Below, piece by piece: positions 37,504 to 47,997 of a stretch of 64,000 bases of DNA (positions are counted from its first letter, which is position 1; every line of letters starts with the position of its first letter). Below the pieces are notes generated by a model. It was given only the letters and a program-made list of their open reading frames with translations. It was not told where the DNA came from and made no database searches. A program made the position numbers and the translations under genes. Source of the stretch: Acinetobacter sp. SFB (GTDB lineage: Bacteria; Pseudomonadota; Gammaproteobacteria; Pseudomonadales; Moraxellaceae); assembly GCF_001647545.1 (NCBI RefSeq), contig NZ_LSZH01000011.1:507240-571239 (forward strand). The letters are read 5' to 3'.

Positions 37504-37513
37504 TTCTGTCGTA

Positions 37514-38536
37514 TTAATTAAATGAATTTTTAAAGTTTTCGATCGTATCGCGAACTTTTTGCCATTCAGTACCCAATTCTAGTGTTTCGCCAACCGTAAG
37601 TTCAGGAATTTTTCCACGCATACGCTCTAAACGCTCCTGATTGGGTAAAGGTAAGTCACAAATTCCATCTAAAGCAGTACACGCTGCCGCGCGGTCGTTA
37701 CAGACCAAGCCCATGTCGCAGCCGGCTTTGAGTGCAGCCTGAATGCGGGCATCAGCACCACCGGCTACACAGGCAGCTTGCATGGTTAAGTCGTCTGAGA
37801 AAAGCACGCCATCAAAGTTCAACTCTTGACGTAATATGGTTTGAATCCAGTATGGCGAGAAACCGGCAGGGTTAGGGTCGACCTGATCGTAAATCACATG
37901 CGCTGGCATGAGCGCATCCAGTTGCGGCATGAGCTGAATAAAGGTCTGCATATCCTTATTGTAGATTTCGTCATAAGAACGTGAATCTACTGGCGCTGCC
38001 ACATGCGAATCCGCTTTGACTGAACCGTGACCTGGAAAGTGTTTACCGGTATTGGCCATGCCCGCACGTTTCATGCCTTTTAAAAATGCACTTGCCAGCG
38101 GGACAATATCTTGAATATTTTTGGCAAAGCTACGATCACCTATTACATCGCTGACATCATTTAAGTCCAAGACTGGGGCAAAGCTAAAGTCGATACCCAC
38201 AGCCAGAACTTCAGTTGCCATCAGCCAACCACATTGCTCAGCCAAATCAACCGCCTGTTCAGGTTCAGTTAAATACAGTTCACCTAAAAGACCCATGGCA
38301 GGAAGCAGGGTAAAGCCCTGTTTTAAGCGTTGTACACGCCCGCCTTCCTGATCCACCGCAATTAAAATGTCGGGTCTGATGCGACGCATATGATCGGTTA
38401 AAGCACGAACTTGTTGTGGTGATTTTATATTTCGCGAAAATAAAATCATGCCACCTACTTGCGGTGTTCGTAATAGTTCAATATCTTCTTGAGTAAGTTC
38501 TGTGCCAGCGATGTCTAGCATCAATGCGCCAATCAT
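37514..38536 (-). CDS. nagZ: Beta-N-acetylhexosaminidase (family 3)
   Basis: 340 residues, glycoside hydrolase family 3. NagZ removes N-acetylglucosamine from anhydromuropeptides in the cytoplasm during cell-wall recycling; its product can induce AmpC beta-lactamase in some bacteria. Signatures: VDQEGGRVQRL, KHFPGHGSVKADSHVAAP (the catalytic His loop) and GVLFSDDLTMQAA with the nucleophile Asp. The length is normal and there is no signal peptide, as expected. Confidence 0.96.
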   Translation of the reverse strand: MIGALMLDIAGTELTQEDIELLRTPQVGGMILFSRNIKSPQQVRALTDHMRRIRPDILIAVDQEGGRVQRLKQGFTLLPAMGLLGELYLTEPEQAVDLAEQCGWLMATEVLAVGIDFSFAPVLDLNDVSDVIGDRSFAKNIQDIVPLASAFLKGMKRAGMANTGKHFPGHGSVKADSHVAAPVDSRSYDEIYNKDMQTFIQLMPQLDALMPAHVIYDQVDPNPAGFSPYWIQTILRQELNFDGVLFSDDLTMQAACVAGGADARIQAALKAGCDMGLVCNDRAAACTALDGICDLPLPNQERLERMRGKIPELTVGETLELGTEWQKVRDTIENFKNSFN

Positions 38537-38736
38537 ATCGGTGTCCGTGTTGGAATTTTATAAAGAAAAAACAATACCCGAATTCTGCAATGATTTGCTA
38601 CATTTTGACAGTACAGAATATGATAAAACTACACGTCATACACATATTAAGTTGTTTAAGATTTTGAATATACTGCATTCATGTTGAAAAACGACGTTGC
38701 AATATTGGTCAAAGACCAAGGAATTACGAATTATTT

Positions 38737-40935
38737 ATGAAACTTCAAACATTAGCTTGTGCAGTTGCAATTGCGACTGGCGGATTTTTCTTTTCTCATG
38801 TAGTGAACGAGGCCATTGCAGCTAATGATACAGTTGCAGTTTCTCAATCTATCCAACCCACGCAAGAACAAGCGCTGGTATCACGCCAGTTGGCGACCTT
38901 GGTTGACCGTCAGCATTACCTAAATCAGCGCTTAGATGCAGCGACCTCCAATCGAATTCTTGATTTTTATCTCGATAGCCTGGATGCAGATCATTCATTA
39001 TTTTTAGCACCTGAAGTTGAACAATATAAGAAAAAGTATGGTGCAAATTTTGGTGCTGCGCTAAAAGCAGGGGATTTGTCGGGTCCATATTTAATTCATG
39101 CCCAATATCGTGAACGTTTAAAACAGTTTTATGAGTTCATGTTGGCTGAATTGAAAAAACCGCAAAACTTGAAACAAACCAATGTTTATATTGATACCGA
39201 TCGGGAAAAAGCGCCTTATTTCAAATCTGCAGCAGAGCAACATGCACATTGGCAAAAAATGTTGGTGTCGCAGCTGATTAACTTAAACATTAGTAAAGAA
39301 GAAGAGGCTGCAAAGCAGAAAGCACTCAAAGACAATCCTGCTTTAGCCAATGGTCAGGACTTAACGAGTCCTGAAGATTTAACTCCAGTGCAAACTTTGA
39401 CCAAGCGCTATACCCGTCAGCTTGAACGCATTAGCCGTGTTAAAAGTGATGATGTCTTGGACAAAACTTTAAATGCGATGATGTTAACCTATGATCCGCA
39501 CAGTAACTATTTTCCGCCTGTCGATGCGATGGAATTAAACCGTCAAACCACCTTGCAATTAGAGGGGATTGGGGTTTCGATTCGTCCGGAACGCGGTAAT
39601 GAAGATTACACCAAGATTGAAACCATTGTTGAAGGTGGGCCGGCCAGTAAATCCGGTCAGATTAAATCGGGTGATCGCATTATTGGTGTAGCACAAGACG
39701 GCGATAAAATGGTCGATGTTGTGGGTTGGGCAAGTAACGAGGTAGTGGGTTTAATCCGCGGTAAACGTGGAACCAAGGTCAGCCTGCGTTTACTCGGTCC
39801 TGGTGCATCCATGAGTCAGGCGCGTACCGTAAGTCTGGTTCGTGACGTGATTCAGGAAGAAGATGCAGGTGTACGTTCTCGTACCGTGGATATTAAGCGT
39901 GATGGTAAAAACTACACTTTTGGTGTGATTGAAATTCCATCGTTCTATTTAAACTATCGCGCGCGCCGTGCAGGCACAGATTATCGTTCGGTTTCTGAAG
40001 ATACCAACAATGCTTTAAAAGCATTGGCTGCGAAAAATGTGTCCGGGATTATTATTGATTTACGTAACAATCCAGGCGGTTCACTTGAAGAAGTGGCTCG
40101 CATGTTGGGTCAAGTGATTAAGTCAGGTCCCGTGGTGCAAATTCGTGATGGCAATGGCAATGTCAGCGTGTTTGAAGATAACGATGGCGGTGCGCAAACC
40201 TATGCAGGCCCACTTGCAGTCATGGTCAACTTGGCATCAGCATCAGCCAGTGAAATTTATTCTGCTGCCATTCAGGACTATGAACGCGGTATCGTGATTG
40301 GTAGTACAACCACCGGTAAGGGTACAGCGCAAGTTCAACTGGATACTCTGGCGCATGGTCAGGCGACTTTAACACAACGTAAGTTCTATCGCGTGACGGG
40401 TGGTAGTACTCAAAATAAAGGCGTAGTGCCGGATATTAAACTGGTGGATATCTACAACGAAGAATTTGGTGAGCGTAAAGCCAAGAATGCCTTGAAATGG
40501 GATACCATTCCAACTGCTCCATTTAAGCGTGAAGGTTCTGTACAACCCTATGTACAAAATCTGGCTCAAATGTCGCAACAGCGCGTAGTGGTCGATCCGC
40601 AATTTAAGTATTTAGAAGAACGCAAAGCGATTGCCAAAAAAACCGAAGAGCAGAAGCGTGTAGTTCTTGATATTGATCAGCGTAAAGCCGAGTTGAATGC
40701 GCTGGAACAAAAAACTTTAGAGGCAGAGAATCAGCGTCGTGCAGTGACAGGTCAAAAGCCGTATCCTAATTGGGAAAGTTACCAAGCGTCTATGGATGCA
40801 TTGATTGAGTCACGTTCAAAAATGAAGGCAACGCAACGTCCGGCTTTACCTGAGGAAGAAGTTTTTGTCACTGAGTCTGCCAATATCTTATTGGATTATG
40901 CGAAATTACAATCGGGTAAAGCGACTGCAAACTAA
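38737..40935 (+). CDS. prc: Carboxy-terminal processing (tail-specific) protease
   Basis: 732 residues, S41 family periplasmic protease. Signal peptide about 1-28 (ending AIA). A PDZ domain lies near residues 265-350 (GIGVSIRPERGNEDYTKIE, GPASKSGQIKSGDRIIGV). The catalytic core has DLRNNPGGSLEEVARM, Ser in SASASEIYSAA and Lys in TTTGKGTAQVQ. A C-terminal helical region (DUF3340) completes it. Prc trims periplasmic proteins such as cell-wall hydrolases. It ends at a strong terminator. Confidence 0.95.
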   Translation: MKLQTLACAVAIATGGFFFSHVVNEAIAANDTVAVSQSIQPTQEQALVSRQLATLVDRQHYLNQRLDAATSNRILDFYLDSLDADHSLFLAPEVEQYKKKYGANFGAALKAGDLSGPYLIHAQYRERLKQFYEFMLAELKKPQNLKQTNVYIDTDREKAPYFKSAAEQHAHWQKMLVSQLINLNISKEEEAAKQKALKDNPALANGQDLTSPEDLTPVQTLTKRYTRQLERISRVKSDDVLDKTLNAMMLTYDPHSNYFPPVDAMELNRQTTLQLEGIGVSIRPERGNEDYTKIETIVEGGPASKSGQIKSGDRIIGVAQDGDKMVDVVGWASNEVVGLIRGKRGTKVSLRLLGPGASMSQARTVSLVRDVIQEEDAGVRSRTVDIKRDGKNYTFGVIEIPSFYLNYRARRAGTDYRSVSEDTNNALKALAAKNVSGIIIDLRNNPGGSLEEVARMLGQVIKSGPVVQIRDGNGNVSVFEDNDGGAQTYAGPLAVMVNLASASASEIYSAAIQDYERGIVIGSTTTGKGTAQVQLDTLAHGQATLTQRKFYRVTGGSTQNKGVVPDIKLVDIYNEEFGERKAKNALKWDTIPTAPFKREGSVQPYVQNLAQMSQQRVVVDPQFKYLEERKAIAKKTEEQKRVVLDIDQRKAELNALEQKTLEAENQRRAVTGQKPYPNWESYQASMDALIESRSKMKATQRPALPEEEVFVTESANILLDYAKLQSGKATAN

Positions 40936-40969
40936 GCTGACTCATTACACGTTACTTTTTTAAATATCC

Positions 40970-41002
40970 AAAAAACCAGTCAGTTCGTCTGACTGGTTTT
41001 TT
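40970..41002 (+). terminator. Terminator after prc
   Basis: AAAAAACCAGTCAG, 5-nt loop, CTGACTGGTTTTTT. Confidence 0.94.
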
Positions 41003-41415
41003 ATTTGTCTATGTATCGCTGCTTTTAAAATTAATCATCCCTTTTAAAGAAGGTAGATAGATATACAACAAGATGTAATGCATCCGATTGGACTTTTGGT
41101 CGTCATTGGCAACCAGATTTTTTATTAGCGCTGAATTTTATGCAGAAACATGCAATGCCCTGAACCACAAGAAATATGACCGGTGTAGGGATAATGAATA
41201 AAAGTTTGATCTATCTTTCTATAATTAAATAAAAAAATTAGTAATAAAAATGAATGGAGTAATAATCACTTGACCAAAATAGAATAGTATTAGATGCTTG
41301 TTTTAATTGACTGTTTTTTTATTCCTCTTTAATTGGCAAAAAGCTTCTGTGTAAGGATAAATGAGATTAATAAAGTGGATTAAAACAAGAAAGATAACCT
41401 ATACGGAAGCTTGAT
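41003..41415. other. Gap upstream of the MHYT protein gene
   Basis: 413 bp without an ORF of useful length on either strand. It is AT-rich, especially 41210-41400. GGAAGC just before 41416 is the ribosome-binding site. No RNA gene was recognised. Confidence 0.4.
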
Positions 41416-43485
41416 ATGGTTCATATACATTATGATTTTAGCCTCGTGATAGGTTCAGTTATTGTTGCAGTTTTGGCCTGCTATTTTGCAGTGTCGATTG
41501 AACAATCATTATTCCGTGGCTTACGTCAACAATATGAAAAAATTCTTCTTGTGATAAGTGGAGCTATGTGGGGTGCTGCAATTTGGTGTATGCACTTTGT
41601 GGGCATACTTGCTTGTCATTTACCTGCTGAATACTCTTTTGACTACGGCTTTACTTTTCTTTCTTATGTGATCGCATTTGTTGCTTCTACCTTTGCGGTC
41701 TGGCTGACGACCCGAGCAACTTTACCATTTTTACGCCTTGTTTTAGGTGCGGTACTGATGGGCTTGGGCATCGCTGGAATGCACTATACCGGAATGATGG
41801 GTTTAGTCATTGCTCAACATGAAATTTATTATCATCCGCTCTTAGCCCTTTTTTCAATTTTGATTGCCATAAGTGGTTCAGGTTTAACCTTTTGGCTGAC
41901 CTTTAAATATAAAAAATCAGTACACAAGCTGCTGTATATTAAAGCCTTTATTGCTTTCATGATGGCACTTACCATTGTCGGCATGCACTATACCGGTATG
42001 TCCTCTGCCGCTTTTTATTCTATTGATGAGAATCAGCTAATTTCGAATTATAAAAATGGACAAGGATTAATTTTATTTAGCCTGGTTTTTGTAAGCAGTT
42101 TAATACTGGTGGCTGTATTTACCGTCGCGGTATTAGAACAACGCTTGGAAGCACGCAATAGACAGCTTTCTAAAGCCAAACGAGAGCTTGCCAATCAAGC
42201 AGTTCAGGATAATTTAACCAAATTGCCGAATCGTTTATTCTTGGCTGAATATTCACATTTGTTATTTACTGAACATCGTTACAGAGATGAAAAAATTGCA
42301 TTTCTTTATATTGATTTAGATCGTTTTAAAGCAGTAAATGATGTATTTGGTCATCATGTGGGTGATCAATTGTTGGTTCAACTCTCTACACGCATTCAGC
42401 GCATACTAGAAAAAAAGGAAAAACTGCTTCGTATCGGTAGTGATGAATTTTTGATGGTGCTCGAAACAGCAAATATTGAAAAAGCGATTGAAAAATCGGA
42501 ACAAGTATTGCGGCTGATCCAAGACAGTTTCTTAATTGCCGGTAAAGAGATTAATATTTCGAGCAGTATCGGAATTGCAATGTATCCAGACCATGGCAAT
42601 AATTTACAAGATTTGCTGATCAATGCCGATGCTGCAATGTTGATGTCTAAATATCATGGCCGAAATACCTATTCGGTGTTTAATTACAGTGTGGATCAAC
42701 AAGAAGCCAAAAGCCAAACCAAACTGATCAATGATTTGTATAAAGCGGTTGAAGAACAACAATTTATTCTATTTTATCAACCTAAATTTACCACCAAAAG
42801 CCATAAAATTTGTGGTGTGGAAGCGCTAATTCGCTGGAATCACCCAAGCTTGGGGCTGTTGACCCCGAATATGTTTATCGATGGTGCTGAAAAAACCGGA
42901 CTGATTATTCAAATGGGTTATTGGGCACTCGAGCAAGCCTGTAAGCAGATTCAAATCTGGGAGCAAAATGGTTCAAATTATTTCCCGCTCGCCGTGAATT
43001 TATCGGCGGTGCAATTTGAACATAAGCATTTGTTTTCAACACTGGAGCGCTTATTTGATCAGTATCAAATTAATCCCAATCATTTAGCCATTGAAATTAC
43101 TGAATCGACCGCGATGCATCATATTGATGCCAGTATTCGCAGTTTTGAGCGCCTACGTCAGATGGGCATTAAACTGGCGATTGATGATTTTGGAACAGGC
43201 CATTCCAGTTTCTTGTATTTAAAGAACTTACCAGTAGATGAATTGAAAATAGATCGAGAGTTTATTCGTGATCTGTCCGTCGGTTCAAAAGATGAAATGA
43301 TTTTAGAAAGTATTATCCAATTAGCGATTAAACTGGGTTTGGTGGTTACCGCAGAAGGCGTGGAAACACCATCACAGGCTGATATCCTAACCCGTTTAGG
43401 TTGCCAGCAATTGCAAGGATATCTACTCGGAATGCCAGTGAAGGTTGATCGGTTGGAAGAGAGCAAATACGCGCTACCTATTTAA
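41416..43485 (+). CDS. MHYT-GGDEF-EAL cyclic di-GMP signalling protein
   Basis: 689 residues. The N-terminal seven-helix sensor (about 1-245) carries MHYT-type motifs CMHFVG, GMHYTGMMG and GMHYTGMSS, thought to bind metal and sense gases or redox state. The GGDEF domain (about 265-420) has GSDEF instead of GGDEF in RIGSDEFLM, so cyclase activity is doubtful. The EAL domain (about 435-680) keeps EAL in GVEALIRW, EITES, DDFGTGHSS, ELKIDREF, TAEGVET and QGYLLG, so phosphodiesterase activity is expected. It most likely degrades cyclic di-GMP in response to a membrane signal. It is a single gene followed by prfC. Confidence 0.93.
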   Translation: MVHIHYDFSLVIGSVIVAVLACYFAVSIEQSLFRGLRQQYEKILLVISGAMWGAAIWCMHFVGILACHLPAEYSFDYGFTFLSYVIAFVASTFAVWLTTRATLPFLRLVLGAVLMGLGIAGMHYTGMMGLVIAQHEIYYHPLLALFSILIAISGSGLTFWLTFKYKKSVHKLLYIKAFIAFMMALTIVGMHYTGMSSAAFYSIDENQLISNYKNGQGLILFSLVFVSSLILVAVFTVAVLEQRLEARNRQLSKAKRELANQAVQDNLTKLPNRLFLAEYSHLLFTEHRYRDEKIAFLYIDLDRFKAVNDVFGHHVGDQLLVQLSTRIQRILEKKEKLLRIGSDEFLMVLETANIEKAIEKSEQVLRLIQDSFLIAGKEINISSSIGIAMYPDHGNNLQDLLINADAAMLMSKYHGRNTYSVFNYSVDQQEAKSQTKLINDLYKAVEEQQFILFYQPKFTTKSHKICGVEALIRWNHPSLGLLTPNMFIDGAEKTGLIIQMGYWALEQACKQIQIWEQNGSNYFPLAVNLSAVQFEHKHLFSTLERLFDQYQINPNHLAIEITESTAMHHIDASIRSFERLRQMGIKLAIDDFGTGHSSFLYLKNLPVDELKIDREFIRDLSVGSKDEMILESIIQLAIKLGLVVTAEGVETPSQADILTRLGCQQLQGYLLGMPVKVDRLEESKYALPI

Positions 43486-43609
43486 GATGGGTCAATTTTG
43501 AACAAGTTTAGTTCATTTCAAAAGTTGGATGATCTGCTACAATATCGGCAAATTTTTATATTGATCAGTTCTGATCTTTTACACTGCCATTCTGCAGTAG
43601 GTATCTTTC

Positions 43610-45202
43610 ATGAGTTTTAAAGACGAATTAGCGGCACAGGTCGCGCAGCGACGGACGTTCGCGATTATTTCCCACCCCGATGCTGGTAAAACCACCATGA
43701 CAGAAAAACTGTTGTTATGGGGTAAAGCAATTCAGGTTGCCGGGATGGTCAAAAGTCGCAAGTCAGACCGTGCTGCAACGTCTGACTGGATGGAAATGGA
43801 AAAAGAGCGTGGTATTTCCATCACTACATCGGTTATGCAGTTTCCTTTTAAAAAGCATGTGATTAACTTACTGGACACCCCGGGACATGAAGATTTCTCG
43901 GAAGATACTTACCGTACTTTAACTGCAGTTGACTCGGCACTGATGGTGATTGACGGTGCCAAAGGGGTGGAAGATCGTACCATTAAATTGATGGAAGTGT
44001 GTCGTATGCGCGACACACCGATTATTTCCTTCGTCAACAAAATGGACCGAGAAATCCGCGAGCCGTTAGAATTGCTTGATGAAATTGAAAACGTATTAAA
44101 AATCCGTTGTGTACCACTGACCTGGCCAATGGGAACAGGACGTGATTTTGCCGGTGTATTCAATCTGTTAGAAGAAAAATTTTACGTTTATAAAGCCGGT
44201 TTTGGTTCGACCATTACCGATATTGAAATCCGCGATGGTTATGACTATCCAGACTTGCGTGAAAAAGTCGGTGATCTCGCTTTTGCTGCTTTTGAAGAGT
44301 CGTTAGAGCTTGTTCAAATGGCCAATGATCCGATTGATCGTGAGCTGTTCTTGCAAGGTAAACAAACACCAGTTCTGTTTGGTACTGCTTTAGGTAACTT
44401 TGCGGTGGATCATGTTCTGGATGCTTTCATTAAATGGGCACCTGAACCGAAGGCGCATCCTACCAAAGAACGTATTGTAGAAGCGACTGAAGAAGGTTTC
44501 ACCGGCTTCGTATTTAAAATTCAGGCCAATATGGATCCGAAACATCGTGACCGTATTGCCTTCATGCGGATCTGTTCAGGTAAGTATGAGAAAGGTTTAA
44601 AAATGAATCATGTCCGTCTGGGTAAAGATGTGCGTATTAGTGATGCATTAACTTTCTTGGCGGGTGAACGTGAACAGCTAGAAGAAGCGTGGCCTGGCGA
44701 TATCATTGGTTTACACAACCACGGTACGATTCAAATCGGCGATGCTTTTTCATCGGGTGAAGATGTTCATTTTACCGGTATTCCGCACTTTGCGCCTGAA
44801 ATGTTCCGTCGTGTACGTCTAAAAGATCCGCTCAAATCCAAGCAACTGCAAAAAGGTTTGAAAGAGCTTTCTGAAGAAGGTGCAACTCAGGTCTTTATGC
44901 CGCAAATCAGTAATGACTTGATTGTGGGTGCAGTCGGTGTACTTCAGTTTGAAGTGGTGGCATACCGCTTGAAAGAAGAGTACAAGGTTGATTGCGTTTA
45001 TGAGCCGGTAAACATTAATACGGTTCGTTGGGTTTCATGTGATGACGAAAAGAAATTCAACGAATTTAAGAAAAAAGCCCATGACCAATTGTCGATTGAT
45101 GGGGGTGGTCATTTGACTTACCTTGCGCCAAGTCGTGTGAACTTGCAGCTCATGCAGGAGCGTTATCCGGATATCCAATTCCGCGCTACACGTGAACACT
45201 AA
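43610..45202 (+). CDS. prfC: Peptide chain release factor 3
   Basis: 530 residues. RF3 is a translational GTPase that recycles RF1/RF2 after termination. GTPase motifs: [15 protein letters not shown] (P-loop), the switch-I-region segment [24 protein letters not shown], and FVNKMDRE. Length and domain order are normal. A terminator follows. Confidence 0.97.
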   Translation: MSFKDELAAQVAQRRTFAIISHPDAGKTTMTEKLLLWGKAIQVAGMVKSRKSDRAATSDWMEMEKERGISITTSVMQFPFKKHVINLLDTPGHEDFSEDTYRTLTAVDSALMVIDGAKGVEDRTIKLMEVCRMRDTPIISFVNKMDREIREPLELLDEIENVLKIRCVPLTWPMGTGRDFAGVFNLLEEKFYVYKAGFGSTITDIEIRDGYDYPDLREKVGDLAFAAFEESLELVQMANDPIDRELFLQGKQTPVLFGTALGNFAVDHVLDAFIKWAPEPKAHPTKERIVEATEEGFTGFVFKIQANMDPKHRDRIAFMRICSGKYEKGLKMNHVRLGKDVRISDALTFLAGEREQLEEAWPGDIIGLHNHGTIQIGDAFSSGEDVHFTGIPHFAPEMFRRVRLKDPLKSKQLQKGLKELSEEGATQVFMPQISNDLIVGAVGVLQFEVVAYRLKEEYKVDCVYEPVNINTVRWVSCDDEKKFNEFKKKAHDQLSIDGGGHLTYLAPSRVNLQLMQERYPDIQFRATREH

Positions 45203-45213
45203 ACATAACGAAA

Positions 45214-45246
45214 AATAAAACAGCTTCTTTATGAAGCTGTTTTATT
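45214..45246 (+). terminator. Terminator after prfC
   Basis: AATAAAACAGCTTC, 5-nt loop, GAAGCTGTTTTATT: a 14-bp perfect stem. Confidence 0.88.
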
Positions 45247-45310
45247 ATGTAGAATCATTTAGATAGATATATTTATATAGATCAGTCACTTTAGAAAAAG
45301 AGTTGTAAGC

Positions 45311-46135
45311 ATGAACGGGAAAATAGTGGGTGCATCAGTGATCATCATGGGTCTGATGCTGAGTGCTTGCGATGCTTCAAAAAAAGAACAACCAGATCAA
45401 TCACATGAAAAGGCTGAATCTCTGGTAGTGAAAACTGAGAAAGCAGAGGTTTTACCCTATTTAAATATTCAAGAACAAGATGCCAAAATAGCTTTACCCT
45501 TTTGTGAAACCAAAAACTGTATTGATTTAAGTATTCAAACGGTACATACCGAAGATGCCTGGTTAAATGACTGGATTGCCAAAAGCCAAGCCGTGGTCAT
45601 TCAAGATCAGATTGGACTTAAACAGGACATGAGTTTACAGCAGGCTATTAATGCGTATGTGAAAAAGTCGGATGCATGGCAAGCTGAATTTTCCAAAAAT
45701 AAAGCCTATGAACTCTCGATGTATACACGAATTGCCTATCAGCGTAATCAATATGTCTTGATGCAATTAGGGGTGGATACCAATCAGGAAGGTATTAAAG
45801 TTAAAGAACGCTATTACTTTTTTGTGGCCGATCGCAAAAAACAGAAAGCAGTGACTATATTGGCGTTGATTGAGCCTAAGCAGCAAAACAGCATGAATAG
45901 CATTGTGCAGCAGGCTTATCAAAAGTGGTTAAAAGAACAAACAGTTGAAGTAAAGCAGAAGGCGCCGAAAAAACTGTCTTGGGGACAAGTGGACTGGTTC
46001 TTTGATCAAGAAGGAATTGGTTTACATTATCGTACCCATGAAATTGTTCAGGATGGTAAACAACTGGATATTTATTTAAGCAAAGAACAAACGCAACAGT
46101 TATTGAAAGTTGATGTGTATCAGCATATGTTCTAG
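45311..46135 (+). CDS. Lipoprotein related to the downstream RsiV-like lipoprotein
   Basis: 274 residues. The signal peptide ends in lipobox MLSAC (Cys near residue 20). The mature part begins with a Lys/Glu-rich linker, then FCETKNCIDLSIQTV, which parallels DGNSCPEISIERL in the next gene, so the two are probably distant paralogues. The C-terminal region (LSWGQVDWFFDQEGIGLHYR, IVQDGKQLDIYLSKEQ) matches the end of DUF3298-type proteins in pattern. Outer-membrane or periplasmic location is expected; the function is unknown. Confidence 0.7.
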   Translation: MNGKIVGASVIIMGLMLSACDASKKEQPDQSHEKAESLVVKTEKAEVLPYLNIQEQDAKIALPFCETKNCIDLSIQTVHTEDAWLNDWIAKSQAVVIQDQIGLKQDMSLQQAINAYVKKSDAWQAEFSKNKAYELSMYTRIAYQRNQYVLMQLGVDTNQEGIKVKERYYFFVADRKKQKAVTILALIEPKQQNSMNSIVQQAYQKWLKEQTVEVKQKAPKKLSWGQVDWFFDQEGIGLHYRTHEIVQDGKQLDIYLSKEQTQQLLKVDVYQHMF

Positions 46136-46189
46136 TTATCTGTAGTAAATACAGGCATCTAACGGAAGTCAATTTACGAAATTAAAGTT

Positions 46190-47176
46190 ATGGGTCAGAT
46201 AATGGTAAAAAATAAAACAATATTTTCAATAACGGTGCTTGCCACAGCAATTGCATTAACAGCATGTCAACCTAAGCAAAGCGAACCTAAACAGGATCAA
46301 ACGGCAGCATCGGAAGCGGTTCAAGCTGAAGCTTTAAAATTGGCAGGGGATTCAGAAAAATTAACTTTAGATTTACCTGAATGTGATGGCAATAGTTGTC
46401 CGGAAATTTCGATTGAACGTCTTTCCAGTAACCAAGCCTTTATTGATAACTTTATTGACCAGAAAATCCTAAAACAGCTGGATCAAATTTTGGATATTTC
46501 GCCAAAATTGTTGAAAGAAAATCAGCAGGTAACTACCGAAAATTTAAAAGATTCAAAAGCACAGGATCAAGCTGCTGAACAGGCAGCATTATTAGCAGTT
46601 GAAACGCCAAAGCAAAAACTAGAACAACAAGTTGCACCTTATTTAGAGAATTTCTTGTCTTTGGATAAAGAATTGAAGGCGTTAAGTGCCAATCATCAAA
46701 TCAGTTTAATGATTAAGCCGAAAATCTTAAATGCAGACTTGCCTTTAGCGACTGTTGTTTTGAATTCAAGTAGTTATTTAGGAGGAGCACATGGTTCTTC
46801 GTCTCAGCGCTACTATAACTTTGACTTGGAAAAGAAAAAACAGGTTGAACTGAATGATATTTTAGCGCCAAATCAAAAAGCGGCTCTGGAAAAGAAAGCG
46901 CATGAAGTGTTTAAAACCTGGGTGATAGAATCTAAGTTAGCCAACAGTGTTGAAGAATATGAACAGGCATGGAAATTCACCTTATCGGATAATTTTTACT
47001 TATCTAGTCAAGGTTTGATTTTGCAATATGGTGAATATGAAATTGGCCCGTATGTGGTGGGATTGCCACGTTTGACCATTCCTTATGATCAATTGCAAAC
47101 TGTGCTGAAGAAACAGTATTTACCTCCGGTTGAAGCACCAGCAAGTAGCGCTATGGAAAAGAAAGCTCAATCTTAA
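46190..47176 (+). CDS. RsiV-like (DUF3298) lipoprotein
   Basis: 328 residues. Lipobox LTAC (Cys near residue 26), then a Gln/Ala/Glu-rich linker. The C-terminal half (SYLGGAHGSSSQRYYNFDLE, KKQVELNDILAP, FYLSSQGLILQYGEYEIGPY) has the DUF3298 pattern found in Bacillus RsiV, where this domain binds lysozyme. Here there is no sigma-factor partner, so a regulatory role should not be assumed. The start could instead be the ATG at 46202. Its stop overlaps the next start (TAATG), coupling it to the TatD-type gene. Confidence 0.78.
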   Translation: MGQIMVKNKTIFSITVLATAIALTACQPKQSEPKQDQTAASEAVQAEALKLAGDSEKLTLDLPECDGNSCPEISIERLSSNQAFIDNFIDQKILKQLDQILDISPKLLKENQQVTTENLKDSKAQDQAAEQAALLAVETPKQKLEQQVAPYLENFLSLDKELKALSANHQISLMIKPKILNADLPLATVVLNSSSYLGGAHGSSSQRYYNFDLEKKKQVELNDILAPNQKAALEKKAHEVFKTWVIESKLANSVEEYEQAWKFTLSDNFYLSSQGLILQYGEYEIGPYVVGLPRLTIPYDQLQTVLKKQYLPPVEAPASSAMEKKAQS

Positions 47177-47997
47177 TGTCTTATCCACTGTTTGATACCC
47201 ACACCCATTTTGATGTTGCCGATTTTGATCCGGATCGGGAACAACTGGCCTATGCTGCAAAAGCAGTGGGGGTTGAACGTTTGATTTTGATTGGTTTTGT
47301 GCAATCTCGCTTTAAAGATTTAGTTCAAACCCAGCATTTTTTAAATCACTTGCCAGATGCACCAAAAAGCTATCTAGCTCCTGGGCTGCATCCTTTTTAT
47401 ATTGAACAGCATCAAAGCTCACACCTTATAGATTTAGAGCAACTTTTAAAAACTGAAGAATGTGTCGCGATTGGCGAAATTGGTTTAGATACTTTCTTAA
47501 AACAGCACAAGCAGGCAGAAATATTTAGAAAACAACAAGATTTTTTCTCTGCACAACTTGAATTGGCACAACAGTTTGATAAGCCTGTGTTATTACATAT
47601 CCGTAAATCGCATGCCGAAACATTAGCTATCTTAAAGCAACATCAATTTAAAGGAGGCGGTATTGCGCATGCGTTTAGTGGTGGAGTAGAAGAAGCCAAA
47701 GCCTTTATTAAGCTTGGTTTTAAAATTGGTGTAACCGGGCAAATTACCAATCCGAATGCAAAAAAATTACATGCTGTGGTTCAGGAGGTGGGTGCTGAAC
47801 ATCTGGTTTTAGAAACCGATTGTCCAGATATGGCGCCATTATGCTGTCAAAGCTCAACAGAACACCGCACCCGAAATACCCCGGCCAATTTGCCTTATGT
47901 TTTAGCTGGACTGGCACAGTCCCTGCATCTTGAACCCGATAGTCTCGCCTTAAAATTATGGCAAAATTCACTAATTGCTTTAAAAATTAATATCTAA
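47176..47997 (+). CDS. TatD-family metal-dependent hydrolase, YjjV-like
   Basis: 273 residues, TIM-barrel metallohydrolase. Metal ligands: HTHFD at the N-terminus, Glu in AIGEIGLD, His in LLHIRKSH, His in GIAHAFSGG, and Asp in LETDCPDM. It resembles the YjjV branch of the TatD family; members have been reported as 3'-5' DNases or deacylases, so the substrate is uncertain. Despite the name it has no link with the Tat export genes at 8-9.7 kb. It overlaps the upstream lipoprotein stop by one base. Confidence 0.9.
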   Translation: MSYPLFDTHTHFDVADFDPDREQLAYAAKAVGVERLILIGFVQSRFKDLVQTQHFLNHLPDAPKSYLAPGLHPFYIEQHQSSHLIDLEQLLKTEECVAIGEIGLDTFLKQHKQAEIFRKQQDFFSAQLELAQQFDKPVLLHIRKSHAETLAILKQHQFKGGGIAHAFSGGVEEAKAFIKLGFKIGVTGQITNPNAKKLHAVVQEVGAEHLVLETDCPDMAPLCCQSSTEHRTRNTPANLPYVLAGLAQSLHLEPDSLALKLWQNSLIALKINI

